From Hyaloperonospora brassicae (Eukaryota > Oomycota > Peronosporomycetes > Peronosporales > Peronosporaceae), in the NCBI GenBank assembly GCA_947650285.1, contig CANTFL010001484.1:248001-312000 (forward strand): a DNA stretch of 64,000 nt. Direction: 5' to 3'. The first letter of the stretch is position 1; every line of letters begins with the position of its first letter. The position numbers and the translations under genes were made by a program. Below are positions 44,536 to 56,349 of the stretch, in pieces. The notes beneath the pieces are model-generated. The model ran no database searches and had not been told where the DNA came from. It saw nothing but the letters and a program-made list of their open reading frames with translations.

Positions 44536-47500
44536 GTGACTTCCCAGGAAGTAGCCGAGACGTTGAACGTCTTGGTTAATGACAAATCAAGCTTAGGCGC
44601 TTATACGCTTGATCTGATTGTGCTTCCGAAGTCAACTTCGGAGATAACTCAGTTGCCAACGCTAGAACCGAAACGGTTCTTGCGTGATCTGCGTAGTGGC
44701 AAAGTCAAGCAGATCTGCATACTCGTCACAGAGGATGAGTATATGCCGATATTCGGTCGGCGACAGTATTTGCTGAGAACGAACGGGTTCTCAGCAGCTC
44801 ATCGATGGACGAAAGTGTCCTCGATGAGAAGACTCGGATTGAGCGATACGCGTCTCAATCCTGGGAGTCACTTCAGACAAATCCTTTGTACAAGGATTTG
44901 ATTGAATACAAGGATGTATTCCATGAATCCGTACCTTGCGATTTGCCTAAGGACAAAGGCACTCGACACGAGATCGAGCTCAAACCGGGCTCGAAGTACT
45001 GTGTCATGAATCAGTGGCCACTGCCTCGTGAACAAGTGATAGCGATCGACAAGTTCTTTGCCGATCGCTTAGCAGCGGGCCATGTGAGGGAATCAACATC
45101 CCCTCACATCTCTCCGACCTTCTGTGTGCGAAAGGCCACAGGAGGGTGGCGGATAGTGCACGCATTCAACAAATTGAATGCTGCAACGGTACCGGCTCAG
45201 ACACCGATACCGAGGAAGGACGTAATCATAGATGGTATGTCAAAAAGAGTACCATCTTTTCATCCATGGATCTGATGGATGGGTTCTATCAGATCCTCAT
45301 GCGTGAACGGGACATCCCGTTCACGGCAGTGAGTACCCCCAGCGGTATGTTGTGGGAGTGGCTAGTGATGCCACAGAGGCTGAGTATCGCCCCTGCAACG
45401 TTCAACAGATGTGTCACAAATCTGTTGAGACCGGTGCGAGACTTCGCACCGAGTTATTCGACGATGTGTTCGTCCATAGCCGGGCTATGGACGGAAAGAC
45501 GGAAGTAGAAGTCCACCGAACTCACGTCCGTAAGGTTCTTCAACTTATGCGCAATAATAAGTTGTACGCAAACCTCAAGAAGTGTATATTCGCGGCTAGC
45601 GAAATACCACTTCTTGGGTGCATCGTGGGTAAACACGGCGTACGCCCTAATCCCGAAAAGATCAAGGCGATCTCCGACTGGCCAGTGCCAGTCGATGACA
45701 ATGGACTTAGGAGGTTCCTTGGACTAGCGGCGTACTTGCACAAGTACTCGCGCAACTACGCCGAGATGACGGTACATCTTTCTTGGTTACTCAAGAAAAA
45801 TGTCAAGTGGTCATGGAACGCTAACTGTCAGCGCTCCTTTAAACGTATAAAGAAAGGCTTGATGCAATCGCCCATCCTGGCGATTGCCGACCAGGACAGA
45901 CCATTTCACGTGGTCTGTGACGCCAGCGACTTTGCTATCGGACGTGCGTTGATGCAATACGACACAGACGGCGCAGAGCGCGTCGTCTGTTATCAATCTC
46001 GTCAGCTGCAGGAATATGAGCGCAATTACCCAGTGCATGACAAGGAACACCTTGCCATGAAATATGCACTGGCTAAGTTTCGGGTCTATCTCTTGGGAGA
46101 TAGACCGTTTCTTATCTATACGGACCATGCGTCACTACGCACGGCCGTAAACAGTCCACACCTCTTGCCGAGAATGGCGAGGTGGCTGTCTTTCTTCGCG
46201 GAATATAACTTCTCCGTGGAGTATAAACCAGGACGACTCAATGTCGTCGCTGATGCGTTATCACGTCGGTCCGACTTCGAGCCAACGTCCCGAGTCAACA
46301 GGGAGGCTTCGCTCACTGTTGCGACACTGTCCATCAGTGTGCCGTCGTCGCCTTTAATAGACGACGTGCGGACAGCATATGCAGGAGACACGAATCTCCT
46401 CCGTTTGATGGGTCATCTTGCGAACCCATCCCGGAATTCCTTGTCGGATTTGCCCGCTCTGTACCGTTCCTATTTGGATCGGCACACGTCTTGCAATGAC
46501 CTGCTGTACTATACAGCAGTTGCCGACGACACGAGGCGTGTCGTCGTTCACGATCATGATGACTTGAGATTATGCGTCATGTTCGAATGTCACGATGCCC
46601 CATCAGGTGGTCATCGTGGGAGATAAAAAAGAATTACCTCACGGTCAGTCGTGACTATTACTTGCCCCGCCAGTATCCGTTTGTCCGCAAGTACATTCGT
46701 TCTTGCGAGGTCATTCAACGGGTAAAGCCTAGTCATTCATCCCGTTCGTCGTTACAACCTCTGCCGGTCCCGGCAGAGTGTTGGGAATGAGTGTCCATGG
46801 ACTTTGTCTTCGGGTTTCCCGAAGACACCAACAAGAATAATGGTATTCTTGTGTTTGTGAATCGTTTCAGCAAGATGGTCCATCTTGCTGCAGCCCAGAA
46901 TAGATCAGCGCCCATGGCTGTGCGCGTGTATTCATCGACACTGTGTTTCGACTTCACAGTTTACCCCGTGAGCTCGTATCCGACCGTGACCCTCGGTTCA
47001 CAGCGGCGTTTTGGCAATCCGGGTTCCGCACATTGGGAACACCGTTGAAGATGTCAACCTCTGATCATCCCGAAACGGATGGCCAGACTGAAAGAGCGAA
47101 CCGTGTTCTCGAAGAGATCCTTCGAGGATACTTTCACTTCTTTTCACATTGGAGTGAGTTCTTCCCGATGGTTGAGTTTGCCATCAACAACTCCGTGCAT
47201 GCGTCCACAACGCATACACCGTTCTATGTGAATGGATTACGCCACCCATGTATTCCCGCCCTCATACAGAGTGACTCTGAGTTAAGGGGGGAGGGACTCG
47301 CTCGATCAAAAACCATTTTGGCTCTTGCTCATCACGTATCACCGCTCAAGCCGATACATTTGATGCCGATGTCGACATAAAAGAAGTTGATCTTAGCAGT
47401 AGCAATGACGCTGCTGCTACATCATACAATGATGACGATGCTGGTATATTCAGCATCGTCAATGATTATCCAGCAAGGAAGAAGACAACCTCGCTGAAGA

Positions 47501-48077
47501 AGAGAACAATCTCTTAGCAGTGCGCACGAAGCGCACTGAAAGACACAATAACGAGTCAGCAGAGAACTTTCTGCTGACTCGAGAGGCGGTAGTCCGTTTC
47601 GTTCAAGACTCCATCGCAAATGCGGTGGACGTTCAGAAACGGAACGCAGACAAGAATGGAAGAGCAAATGTTCTTTCATTTAAAGTTAATGACCTAGTAC
47701 TACTGTCTAAGGTAAATTTACCTGGACATGCAGTCACTAGTGTCGGCAGTAGTAAACTACTGCCGAAGTACATTGGACCATTTCGTGTGTTGCACCGCAA
47801 GGGAAATGCATACACGATCGAATTGCCTCGTAAGATGCGCACGCATCCTACGTTTTACGTGGGGAGGATCAGGCCGTACTGTCAGTACGAGCCTTCTTCT
47901 TCCGATGAAGATAGCCTGCACGATCAAGAACATCCATTAAGTTCTTGTGGTCACGGACCATCCACTGAAGTTGGTCCTTCGTCGGAAATAATTGGTCCTT
48001 TATGGAGGCGGTCTCGCGACGAGTCTTCTCTAGCTCGTCGCGCAAACGACGCCTCTCGCGTTCACTCTCAAGTGTAG
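44536..48077 (+). pseudogene. pol: Broken RT, RNase H and integrase of element C
   Basis: Almost identical to 24049-27590 of A. It includes the 2-nt excess before the RT active region (near 45243), the single-T loss in the Y-x-D-D box (near 45458), the stop after G-G-H-R-G-R at 46626 and the frame break near 47475. The TAG of A at 24422 is a sense codon here. Confidence 0.92.
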
Positions 48078-49451
48078 CGAACTCGAATTCCGATCGGTCC
48101 TTCTCCCGATCAGCACGAAGACGTCGCACGTCCGACTGCAAGGCTTGCCGTCAGTTGTATTCGTGCTCGACTTCCTCCCTCAGCTCGGTCAGATTACGCT
48201 TGTGGTTCCCAAGGTCTCGTGCAGGCCCGGCAGCTAAGCCGGACCTTGTCTTTCCACCGCCACCGGAACCACTGGTGACTTCCCACGGTGGTCAACGCTT
48301 TCTTGTGGAGCGTATCATAAACCACCGTAGCGATTTAGAATCAAGGACGAGTTACCACGTCCGGTAAAGTGGGTACCCACCTTCCTTTGACAGCTAGGAA
48401 CGAGGTTCCCAGCTGAGTGCTGACGTTGAAGGTCTCGTCCACCAGTATGACGAGACTCATCCGACTGGTCCTGTGGCCCATCGGTAAACACGCGCCCTAG
48501 GCGCTTGTAGACGGATTGCAAGTTTGCAATCGCGTCCCGCATCTCCTCCGAGATGTGTGCCCTTCCCCGGGGCGAACTTAGGGAATACACGTCCCTAGGT
48601 GCACGCTGCGAGCTGTCAACACAACACGCACAAGGGTATCCCCATGTGAGGCAAGGAATGCCTGCCTCAATCGACAAACAGTGCAACCGGTATCTGGCAC
48701 CGGTTGGCGTTCGCTTTTCGAACCTGAGGCGTGTCGCCTCAAGTTTCTTGAGCCACCCTTCTCGTCCAAAATTCTTTACGTTTTGTACGAACGCGTTCCA
48801 CGCATCCAAAAGCGAGTTCTTGTCACGCTTTTGGTTGCTGTTGTACCATCGATGTCTAAGGAAGACATCGAGATAAAAATCTTCTTCAGCGCGAAAGTTG
48901 CTCGCGCTGGGAGTCAAGCCGTGAAGCTCAGTAGCATCGAATAAGGGTATTCGATGGTGTTGGCTTGTATCGTGAGACAAGCTATTGATGAGATGTTCGG
49001 GTAAACGCCACGGCTTCAGCTCATCACGCTTCACGGTGGTACCTTTGTTGGTACTACGGTTGTCAGTATGACGATGGGTTGCACCATCGTCAAGTCGCTC
49101 GTGTGAAGGAGCACGAGTTGATCGCGGTGATGAGCAAACATACTCATCATCACTGCCGAACAGACTGTGTTACAACTCATGAGTCCGTTCGTTCGGCAGT
49201 GGCCGTGGCGAATACTGAGGCGTCGCCGGTGATCGAGACGCCTCTGCAGCATTGCCCGAGTCATACACGTCTGACTCGCCAGAGTAGATGACCTCAATGT
49301 CGGGGTCATCATGCGCACGCGGTGCTGTACCGCGTGCACGTGCAGCATCTCTTGCTGCAGGCGAAGAACGAGCAGCAGAAGACGAATCGTCTGCCGCAGA
49401 AGCTGGCACAGGCACAGACTCTGTGTGCCTTGAGTCACTCCGCATAGACAT
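47869..49451 (-). pseudogene. Antisense accessory reading frame of element C
   Basis: Best-preserved version in the A/C/D family. From the ATG at 49451 the frame is interrupted only by one TAA (49170-49172) before continuing in the same frame to 48315. The coiled-coil part (47869-48141) is in another frame. Content is as in A. Confidence 0.6.
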
Positions 49452-49583
49452 ATTAACTATGCGAGGTCAGGTCGAGTTATGAACAGAACTGACCCAACAA
49501 GTGCTCCCTGTACCAATAATGACCAACGGGTGGCCGCCATAATTTTTGATAGTCACACAGTGACTATCAGTTAAGGGGGGTGA

Positions 49584-49974
49584 TGTAACGGGGCAGCCCG
49601 TTACATGGAAGTGTCACTCTAAAGAAAGTGCCAATAAAGAATATGAAGTTGAATATGCTTTTAACAATATCACCGAAGCGGTGATATTGAAGGGTCGACC
49701 AAAGGGTCTGCTCATTGGTTGATATCGTGATGATATCAACCCACCAATCGCCGCAAGACGCGCGCAATGAGTGGTGAGTAGACGTCGTCATATATTCAGT
49801 TATATTAGTATAATTAAGTTAAGTCAAACAGAGAGACAGTAGTTAAAAGACTTAATTATATTAATATAACAGTTTTACTTTTAACCTACCTACGCTTCCT
49901 CGTTTGCCTCGTGTACCCCTGTCGGGGCACCGATACCCTTGCGTTAAGTTCACGCAAGGGTGTGCCCCGTTACA
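49584..49974 (+). repeat. 3' LTR of element C
   Basis: 391 bp, preceded by a GGGGGGTGA polypurine tract. It is of the same subtype as the A 3' LTR and different from the C 5' LTR. Confidence 0.93.
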
Positions 49975-51090
49975 GGGCACGTGGAAACGGGTATCCAGTC
50001 CTGAGGGGCAGACAGGGAGCGAAAATCGCAGAAAACGCCGGGTACCAAACCGATCACCCCCGATAGGCCGCTGGTGCACCTGGACGGTTCCGATCAGAAT
50101 TACGTTCCGGGCAAGTTCGCTTCGTGGGACCGAGCTTCGCGCTCGGCGACCGGACCTGCGACTCGGAAGCTGACGTAGACTAGCAGGAACTAGGTGGGGG
50201 TGACAACCGCTGTCGCCGTGTCCCACACCCTAGGGTCTCTGGATTGTCGCTCCCCTTGCGGTTTGCACGCTACGCTGTCTCCCGTAGCGAACTCAGCGGG
50301 AGGAAAACCCCCTCCCCGTGACATGAGCCCTCCATCGGGAGACTTCCCGCCCATATCAAGGAAACAGGTATTCGGGCTCGTTGGAGGTAGTCGTCGCTTG
50401 GCCTTGTTGTCCGAAGGCGCAAATTGGGAAGTGTGAGCTGGTATGAAGTCGAGAGAAGCTTGTGGACATAAAAAAGTACAAGATCAGTCGCGTCCGTGCA
50501 CAAAAGAACCCTTCTTTGACTAGAACGGGCCCGATAGCATTTCATTTTGTCGTAGGCAGACGACACGATCGTAGACATCCGGATGGACAGCCTAGTCTAG
50601 TAAACGAGCAACGCTTTACTGGACGACCGACCTGCCAAGCCGCTCCGAATGGCGGGTGATACTGGGTTAGACGGGGACCTACTAACCACTAGTGTTCATG
50701 GGAGAATAAAAAAATAAGTTGTGGATTCAAATGGGTGTAAACAGAGCCACTGAGCTTGCAGTCCACCGTCGGTGCCCTACACGACCACGTAGCACGAATT
50801 AGTTGCACATGGGCACACACTTATGCCAAGTTTACTATGAACCAAGGCGGGTGAAGTGCATGTAGAAGGTGGGTGTGTACAATTGCGGGTACAATGAAGG
50901 CATCGCGTGGTCTCCATTGCCCTTATTTTTACCATGCGTTGAACTTCCGGTGCTGCAATTGCTGAAGAAGCATTCACGTGCCAGCTGATGTTGGTGTAAA
51001 GACAGAGCGTGCGGGAGAACAACGTACGAGAGAAAATACGGCGCTGCTCAAAATAAGATTTGGCTTTCTTGATAAAATTGGCCGACGGCT
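49975..51090. other. Spacer between element C and the effector gene
   Basis: About 1.1 kb, GC-rich at first, with no recognised gene. The part up to about 50450 looks like repeat-derived sequence, but I could not assign it to a family. Confidence 0.45.
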
Positions 51091-51116
51091 CTATATAAAT
51101 CGTTCATTTCGAATTC
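51091..51116 (+). promoter_or_regulatory. TATA box and oomycete-type initiator
   Basis: CTATATAAAT (51091-51100) is followed by TCATTTCGAATTC (51104-51116). The latter is close to the oomycete initiator consensus (TCATTYYNCWTTY) with two deviations. The effector ATG is 43 bp further on, a typical oomycete leader length. Confidence 0.65.
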
Positions 51117-51159
51117 CCCATTTGCCTGCAGAACCCACAGCGCAGCCTCCGCAAAGAAG

Positions 51160-52392
51160 ATGCGTCTCAGCTCTTTCATACTCGTCACTTCGACGGCGGT
51201 ATCGACATGCACTACCAGTGCACCGGGTCTGGTCCGCTCTTCTCTCGGTGAAGCCAATTCGACGAACAATGCTCCTCTCTTAGACGATGGTCCCGACGAC
51301 GCCTCTGTCGATCGGTTGGTGAGGGTAGCCACTGAAACTGACGAGAGAACGAATCCAGACATGCAGGCGATGGCCACCAAGATGATTCAGGGCTGGGAAG
51401 ATATGAAGTCCTTCATGGTCCTCGAGTTCGGTGGTATCAACGGGCATAAGTTAACTCCAGCGAGTTGGAGTCGAGTAATGGACGAGACGAAGCAAATACT
51501 GGAGCGTGTTCCGGAGCTGGAACGTAACGCGTACACGACCGAAATCGAAGCGATTTCGAAGACACGCGGCGAACAAGTAGCCACGCTTCGTCGATACCAA
51601 CTCGCTGAGGACATTGAAAGAACGTACCTTTCCACGACGGCCGTTGACATTATAACATGGATGGATAAGAAACCACAAGGAGATGCTGTCAAAGTCCTGA
51701 CGCAGAACGGCTTCTTCCAAGAATTTAGCTGTGCAAAAGTGAAGGCGTTGGAGATGTGTTTCAAGCGGTCAGACGATGCGTTCCTGTTCGATACGCTTTC
51801 GGAAGGCTTTGGTGGTACCGATAAGTTTGCGTCTCTCCTGTCGTCTGCAAAGCTGGGTCCCTTCACGCGTCATGAAGCCGCGTCATACCAACATAGGCTG
51901 CTTGCAAGCTGGCATGTGCAGGGTAGGACAGAAGGCGGTGGTCTGGTGGATCTTCTGAAGCTGAAGACAAATCCCCTGACGTATGAAACCTTGGACACTT
52001 TGGTCGAATACATCGCACTAAATGGAGGAAAAGAAAAGCTGACCCCAGATCGGGCCTGTTCAAAAACGATTTTGTATCTCAGAACGTGGTTGGGTGACGG
52101 CGCAGTCGTAAGGGCTATCAGGGACGGGAAAATGGATGTTAAATCCGCCACGTGGCATTTGCGTGATAGGTACAATGATAAAGACATCGCCTTGATCAAT
52201 GATGACGACGAAAGCTACATGAACGAGTTCGAGAACGAGCTGATGGCCCACTTTTTCATCGACAAGCTGCATCCTAGCGCGTTCCAAACGAACCCGTTCC
52301 ATCATACAGAAGCGTATAGCAACCAGTTCCATGAAGATTACACGGCGTTTTACAACAGGAACAAGGAACTCTGGGGACTTACCCGTCGCTAG
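51160..52392 (+). CDS. Secreted effector candidate (EER-like, WY-like)
   Basis: Single-exon gene of 410 residues with an N-terminal signal peptide (about 1-21). No canonical RxLR is present; R-S-S-L at 26-29 is the nearest. E-T-D-E-R at 59-63 resembles the dEER motif that usually follows RxLR. The mature part is helical. Residues about 246-290 (S-W-H-V-Q-G ... V-D-L-L-K-L ... L-V-E-Y-I) have the spacing of a WY/LWY effector module, and a second weaker one may precede it. Proteins of this type are secreted from hyphae or haustoria and act in the plant host. Target unknown. It sits alone between retrotransposons C and D, typical for oomycete effector genes. It could instead be another secreted protein family. 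Confidence 0.7.
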   Translation: MRLSSFILVTSTAVSTCTTSAPGLVRSSLGEANSTNNAPLLDDGPDDASVDRLVRVATETDERTNPDMQAMATKMIQGWEDMKSFMVLEFGGINGHKLTPASWSRVMDETKQILERVPELERNAYTTEIEAISKTRGEQVATLRRYQLAEDIERTYLSTTAVDIITWMDKKPQGDAVKVLTQNGFFQEFSCAKVKALEMCFKRSDDAFLFDTLSEGFGGTDKFASLLSSAKLGPFTRHEAASYQHRLLASWHVQGRTEGGGLVDLLKLKTNPLTYETLDTLVEYIALNGGKEKLTPDRACSKTILYLRTWLGDGAVVRAIRDGKMDVKSATWHLRDRYNDKDIALINDDDESYMNEFENELMAHFFIDKLHPSAFQTNPFHHTEAYSNQFHEDYTAFYNRNKELWGLTRR

Positions 52393-54130
52393 TCTAGACA
52401 GATAGCATGACAATCCATACACACGTACATACTGTCATAGTTACGTCTTCAACCTTCATCGCCGAACACGCAATTCTAATTTGTAGATGGGTTCACAGAA
52501 TTGTGCCCGGGATTTAAGAAATTATAGCATCTACCAAACGTCACCAAGAATGAAAGGGAATAGATATCGGTATAGGGCCATAAACGGGTTTGAAATGGCA
52601 ATTACTACTTTGGCAAAACATCGTAATCGAAACAAAACTGCAAAGCGCATTTTTTTCGTCTAGTCGATGATCAACTGGCCTACTATGGCATTTACAGCGC
52701 CGCAAACTCATTGCTAAAATCTTGATCTATAGCTTTTTGTCAGAAGCGTTTACAATATTATCACGTGACATCGCGGGAGCTGTCTCGCCTTATTCAAAAC
52801 AAGCTTCAAATTGTTGTAACCTGTGCACTGCATACTTTGTGAATCGGTGATCTCGTTCTGTGTAATCGGCACCAAATTAGGCCAAAATATTGGTAACCTC
52901 ATTATTTTTTATCAATCCCTCACCCTACACAAGAAATATAATAATTTTAATTACTTTTAAGGTACTTTTCATCACTGCTTTATTAGTTCTTTAATATAGG
53001 CCAGTAAACTAATTCTATTTTACACCGTCGTAGCTGGACGCGCGAAATAGATGGTGAGCGGGTTGCTACATCTAGCATTATACATTGATATATATTATTA
53101 AGCAATATTAAAAGGGGCTCATAAAAAATCTTTGACTATACGCGTTGCAGTTCTACTAGTTTCCTTCTCTTGAGCGTACAAGTCAATATATTTAGCCTTA
53201 ATCTCACGTACAGTGTACTAGACATTGTAAATGCCTGCCTGTAAAGGGTCAATATAGATACCTTGTAATGGGACAGGTTAAGCTGAGGGTGCTTTGCTTC
53301 ATCTGATAATAATTTGTGATCAATTTAACATCCTCGTACACTACATTCAACATGTTATGTCGGACGAGGAAGAGGGTAGATTTTACGTAATAAGTATAAT
53401 TTTGACCAATTGAGTGCCATTGTCTGGGGAGAGCACAAACGAAAATTAAAGAAACGTAGTCGCACCTGCCCCTAAACACTATGTTGTAACTCCAATAGGA
53501 GATAGTAAACGACAGACTTGTAATTCTGAACGGAGACGATCAACGTGCAGCAAACTACAACTTTATACAGGTTGATTTTGAAGAGGTAGAGTACATTGTA
53601 ACCTTCTTTTATCACGCAAGGTTTCTACCAGATGCTGCTGTTGAGAGTATATGGTGGTCAACATTTCAAATTTTCTGATTCATTATCGAGGCCAGACTGC
53701 TCCTTTTAGGTGACGCACATATGTCGATTAATATGCTTCATGATTGAGATCTCTAGGTCTTAAGGATCCAATAGTAATTTCTCCATTATGCTATGTTGAG
53801 CTAGACGATTTTTTCTAAAACCTGCTCCATCCTCGACAAAGATACGATCATTTTTTTGGACCATCTAGGCTGTTCTGAATGTGCTTTCTTCGTTTTTAAA
53901 AGTAAACCTGAACTTCAAAACCTAGGCCTCATACATGTATGATTTTGGGTATTAAAAAAATATCTAGATGAAGGTAGAAGTTTGCCTCATTGAAGCTAGG
54001 TAAGGGATATGGCTCGAGTTTCTTGAACACAAGTAAGCTTAGCGTGAGGTGCATCCTTCCGCTTATAATATTTTTTAGTTGCATCATGATATCCAGGTAT
54101 ATAAGGATATCGTAATCACGTCTTTAGTGA
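52393..54130. other. AT-rich spacer downstream of the effector gene
   Basis: About 1.7 kb of AT-rich sequence, no recognised gene or repeat family. Confidence 0.5.
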
Positions 54131-54290
54131 AAGTACATACGGATGGTCCCGTCAAGTACCATCTGCTCCGCCTGGCACTGGTTACGCTAGAATGATGTAC
54201 ATCCATGACGTTGCATGTAGAATTCTGCCTGAGACAGGCTCATATCACCGTGAGTTATGTCGTCCTCCTGAACGACTGGAGGACAGATGT
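54130..54290 (+). pseudogene. Small gag remnant of an A/D-like element
   Basis: Short degenerate match to gag: a segment like the G-P-V-R-x-H-L-F-R-L stretch (54142-54195) followed by GAGACAGGCTCAT (near 54230), which lies in the same order and spacing in element D (55930-56035). There are no LTRs around it. Confidence 0.45.
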
Positions 54291-54479
54291 GTGATAAAGT
54301 CGATCTCACAAAATTGGTTTAGTGAGGGTCGATCTTCCAATCGACTAGACTTGCCGAATCACGGAGGGGTAACTCCGATCCTTGCCTTGTTGTATAGCCT
54401 TGTGCTCACCTTGTGTACCCGTCGGTTGGGCTGGCTTGAGCTCTTCGTAATGGCCTTGAGAAGTCTCGATCTCGCTGAG

Positions 54480-54708
54480 AGGTTAAGTTGAGCGTTCGCT
54501 TCCGGTGCGGAAATTTTCACACCACGAACGGGGGTTATGCGATCTTGATCTTGAGTCGCGGCGATCTCTAGTTAAAGATGTCGCGATCTCGATCTAGAAT
54601 CGCACCGATCTCAATTTGTTTTCGGGATCGGGGTCTTTGCTGTGCGGCAATTTTTACTCAGCAAATAGCAGTCTTGCGTCGATCTTGCCTTGGGATTGGT
54701 CCGATCTT
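54480..54708. repeat. GATC(TT)-rich repeat-derived sequence, left part
   Basis: Many GATC, GATCT and GATCTTG words at irregular spacing, continuing at 62722 beyond element D. The element D target duplication GATCT (54704-54708) comes from it. Probably an older, unassigned repeat that D split. Confidence 0.55.
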
Positions 54709-55120
54709 GTAACGGGGCAGCCCGTTACATGGAAAATGTCATTTGAGAGATAATGACAATAAATAATATTATGCTGAATATTCTTTTAACAATATCACCG
54801 AAGCGGTGATATTGAAGGGTCGACCAAAGGGTCTGCTCATTGGTTGATTTCTTGATGATATCAACCCACCAATCGCCGCAAGACGCGCGCAATGAGTGGT
54901 GAGTAGACGTCGTCATATATTCAGTTATATTAGTATAATTAAGTTAAGTCAAACAGAGAGACAGTGGTTAAAGAACTTAATTATATTAATATAACAGTTT
55001 TACTTTTCCCTAAGACAGTGATGCCTCTGCATTACCTACCGCTTCCTCGGTTGCCTCGTGTACGCTTGTCGGTGCACGATACCCTTGCGTTAAGTTCACG
55101 CAAGGGTGTGCCCCGTTACA
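54709..55120 (+). repeat. 5' LTR of element D
   Basis: 412 bp; right half identical by eye to the A 5' LTR. PBS TGGTAGCA follows at 55123-55130. Confidence 0.95.
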
Positions 55121-55176
55121 CCTGGTAGCACTTTGTAGTCCTTCCAGCGACCACCTCCACATCATACACCATAAAC

Positions 55177-56331
55177 ATGTTGAATGATAAGGAGACCTTT
55201 CACGCCACGCGTGAAGGGTTTACCCATTCGGGTGACATCGAATGGAGTGCGGTATAACGAATGAGTTATACCGCAGGCGAGGTATCTAGTAGCGCGATGT
55301 TGGAGTCTCTAGACAGAGACCAACAACATGCTGCTATAGCCAAGTTCATCCAAAGTGAACTTGTCGCCGAAAGGGAGAAAGTAGCCTTGCTTCACCAGCA
55401 AGGCCCTCAACAGGCCGAGCAGTTGAGAGAACTCGGTGCTCAACAGACAGAGCTGTTGAGACAGTAGCAGCAGCAATTTCATGCTGCTGTGGGCGGGACG
55501 GCACATGCGCGTCGTCCCGAGGTCATGAAGGTTGACATCTCCAAGTACAGAGAAGTCCCGGAGGAATCCCTGTTACTATGGTTTGTCGAACTCGACAGAG
55601 CCTTAAGGGCTCGTCGCGTCGAAGATGAGCAAATGAAACTCACATTTGCTCAAACCCACTTGGCAGGACGTGCCAAAACTTGGCCCCTGGGCCTCGAGAG
55701 TAGCGACCCACATGTGTTTAGGTCGCTAGATGACTTCAAGGCCCGGCTCAGACAAACGTTTGAGCCACCACGCGCTGAGTTCAGAGCTCGTTCAGAGCTC
55801 CTGAAACTCAAGCAGGGTAAGCGTGATGTGCACGCTTACGCTCAACATATACGACTCCTCGCGAGTAGTATAATTGCTAACCCAGTTCATGAACACACGT
55901 TGATTACGGTGTTCATGCAAGGGCTCGCAGAAGGGCCCGTCAGGAGCCACCTGTTCCGCCTTAAGCTGAATACGCTTGAAGAAGCGATATCAGCCGCGGA
56001 ACAGGAAGACTTTAGCATGAGACAGGCTCATGCTAGCTCAAACTCTTACCGTCCACCGAGACGACAAGAGATCGGAGGTCCAGAACCAATGGACCTCTGC
56101 TATGTTGAGAGCGAGAGACCTCGCTCTACAAACAACAAGCGATTGCAGAGGTGCAATCGCTGTCAGAAGTTAGGGCACTTCGCATACGAGTGTAGTGCTC
56201 CACGCCCAGTACCAAGCAGTACTGAGCGAAATGGACGACCATTTGCCAGAAAGGGCAATGGGCGTGGGTCCAGCGCTGTTGTGAAGCCGCAACAGCAAGA
56301 CGGACCATCAAAAAATGGTCGGGGTCAGTAG
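55177..56331 (+). pseudogene. gag: Gag of element D, two in-frame stops
   Basis: Same frame and length as the A gag but with TAA near 55256 and TAG near 55466, in the Gln-rich stretch. The rest, from 55489, is open for 280 codons with capsid region and an intact CCHC knuckle (C-N-R-C-Q-K-L-G-H-F-A-Y-E-C). Confidence 0.92.
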
Positions 56332-56349
56332 GGGCGGAGCGCCCTACTG
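56326..56349 (+). promoter_or_regulatory. Hairpin over the gag stop codon (element D)
   Basis: CAGTAGGG (56326-56333) pairs with CCCTACTG (56342-56349), as in A and C. Confidence 0.65.

Larger units (their letters stand above)
42263..49974 (+). mobile_element. Element C: chimeric Ty3/Gypsy element
   Basis: It starts with an LTR of a divergent subtype (42263-42731) and ends with an A-like LTR (49584-49974). The flanks differ: GTTTC before, GGGCA after, so there is no target duplication. The left 2.3 kb (LTR, gag, protease) is an old, decayed relative. From about 44540 to the end the sequence is nearly identical to element A. It is best explained as recombination between two elements. Confidence 0.88.

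Noticed and set aside
51185..51350. Canonical RxLR motif in the effector candidate
   Set aside because: Only R-S-S-L and an EER-like motif are present; no R-x-L-R.
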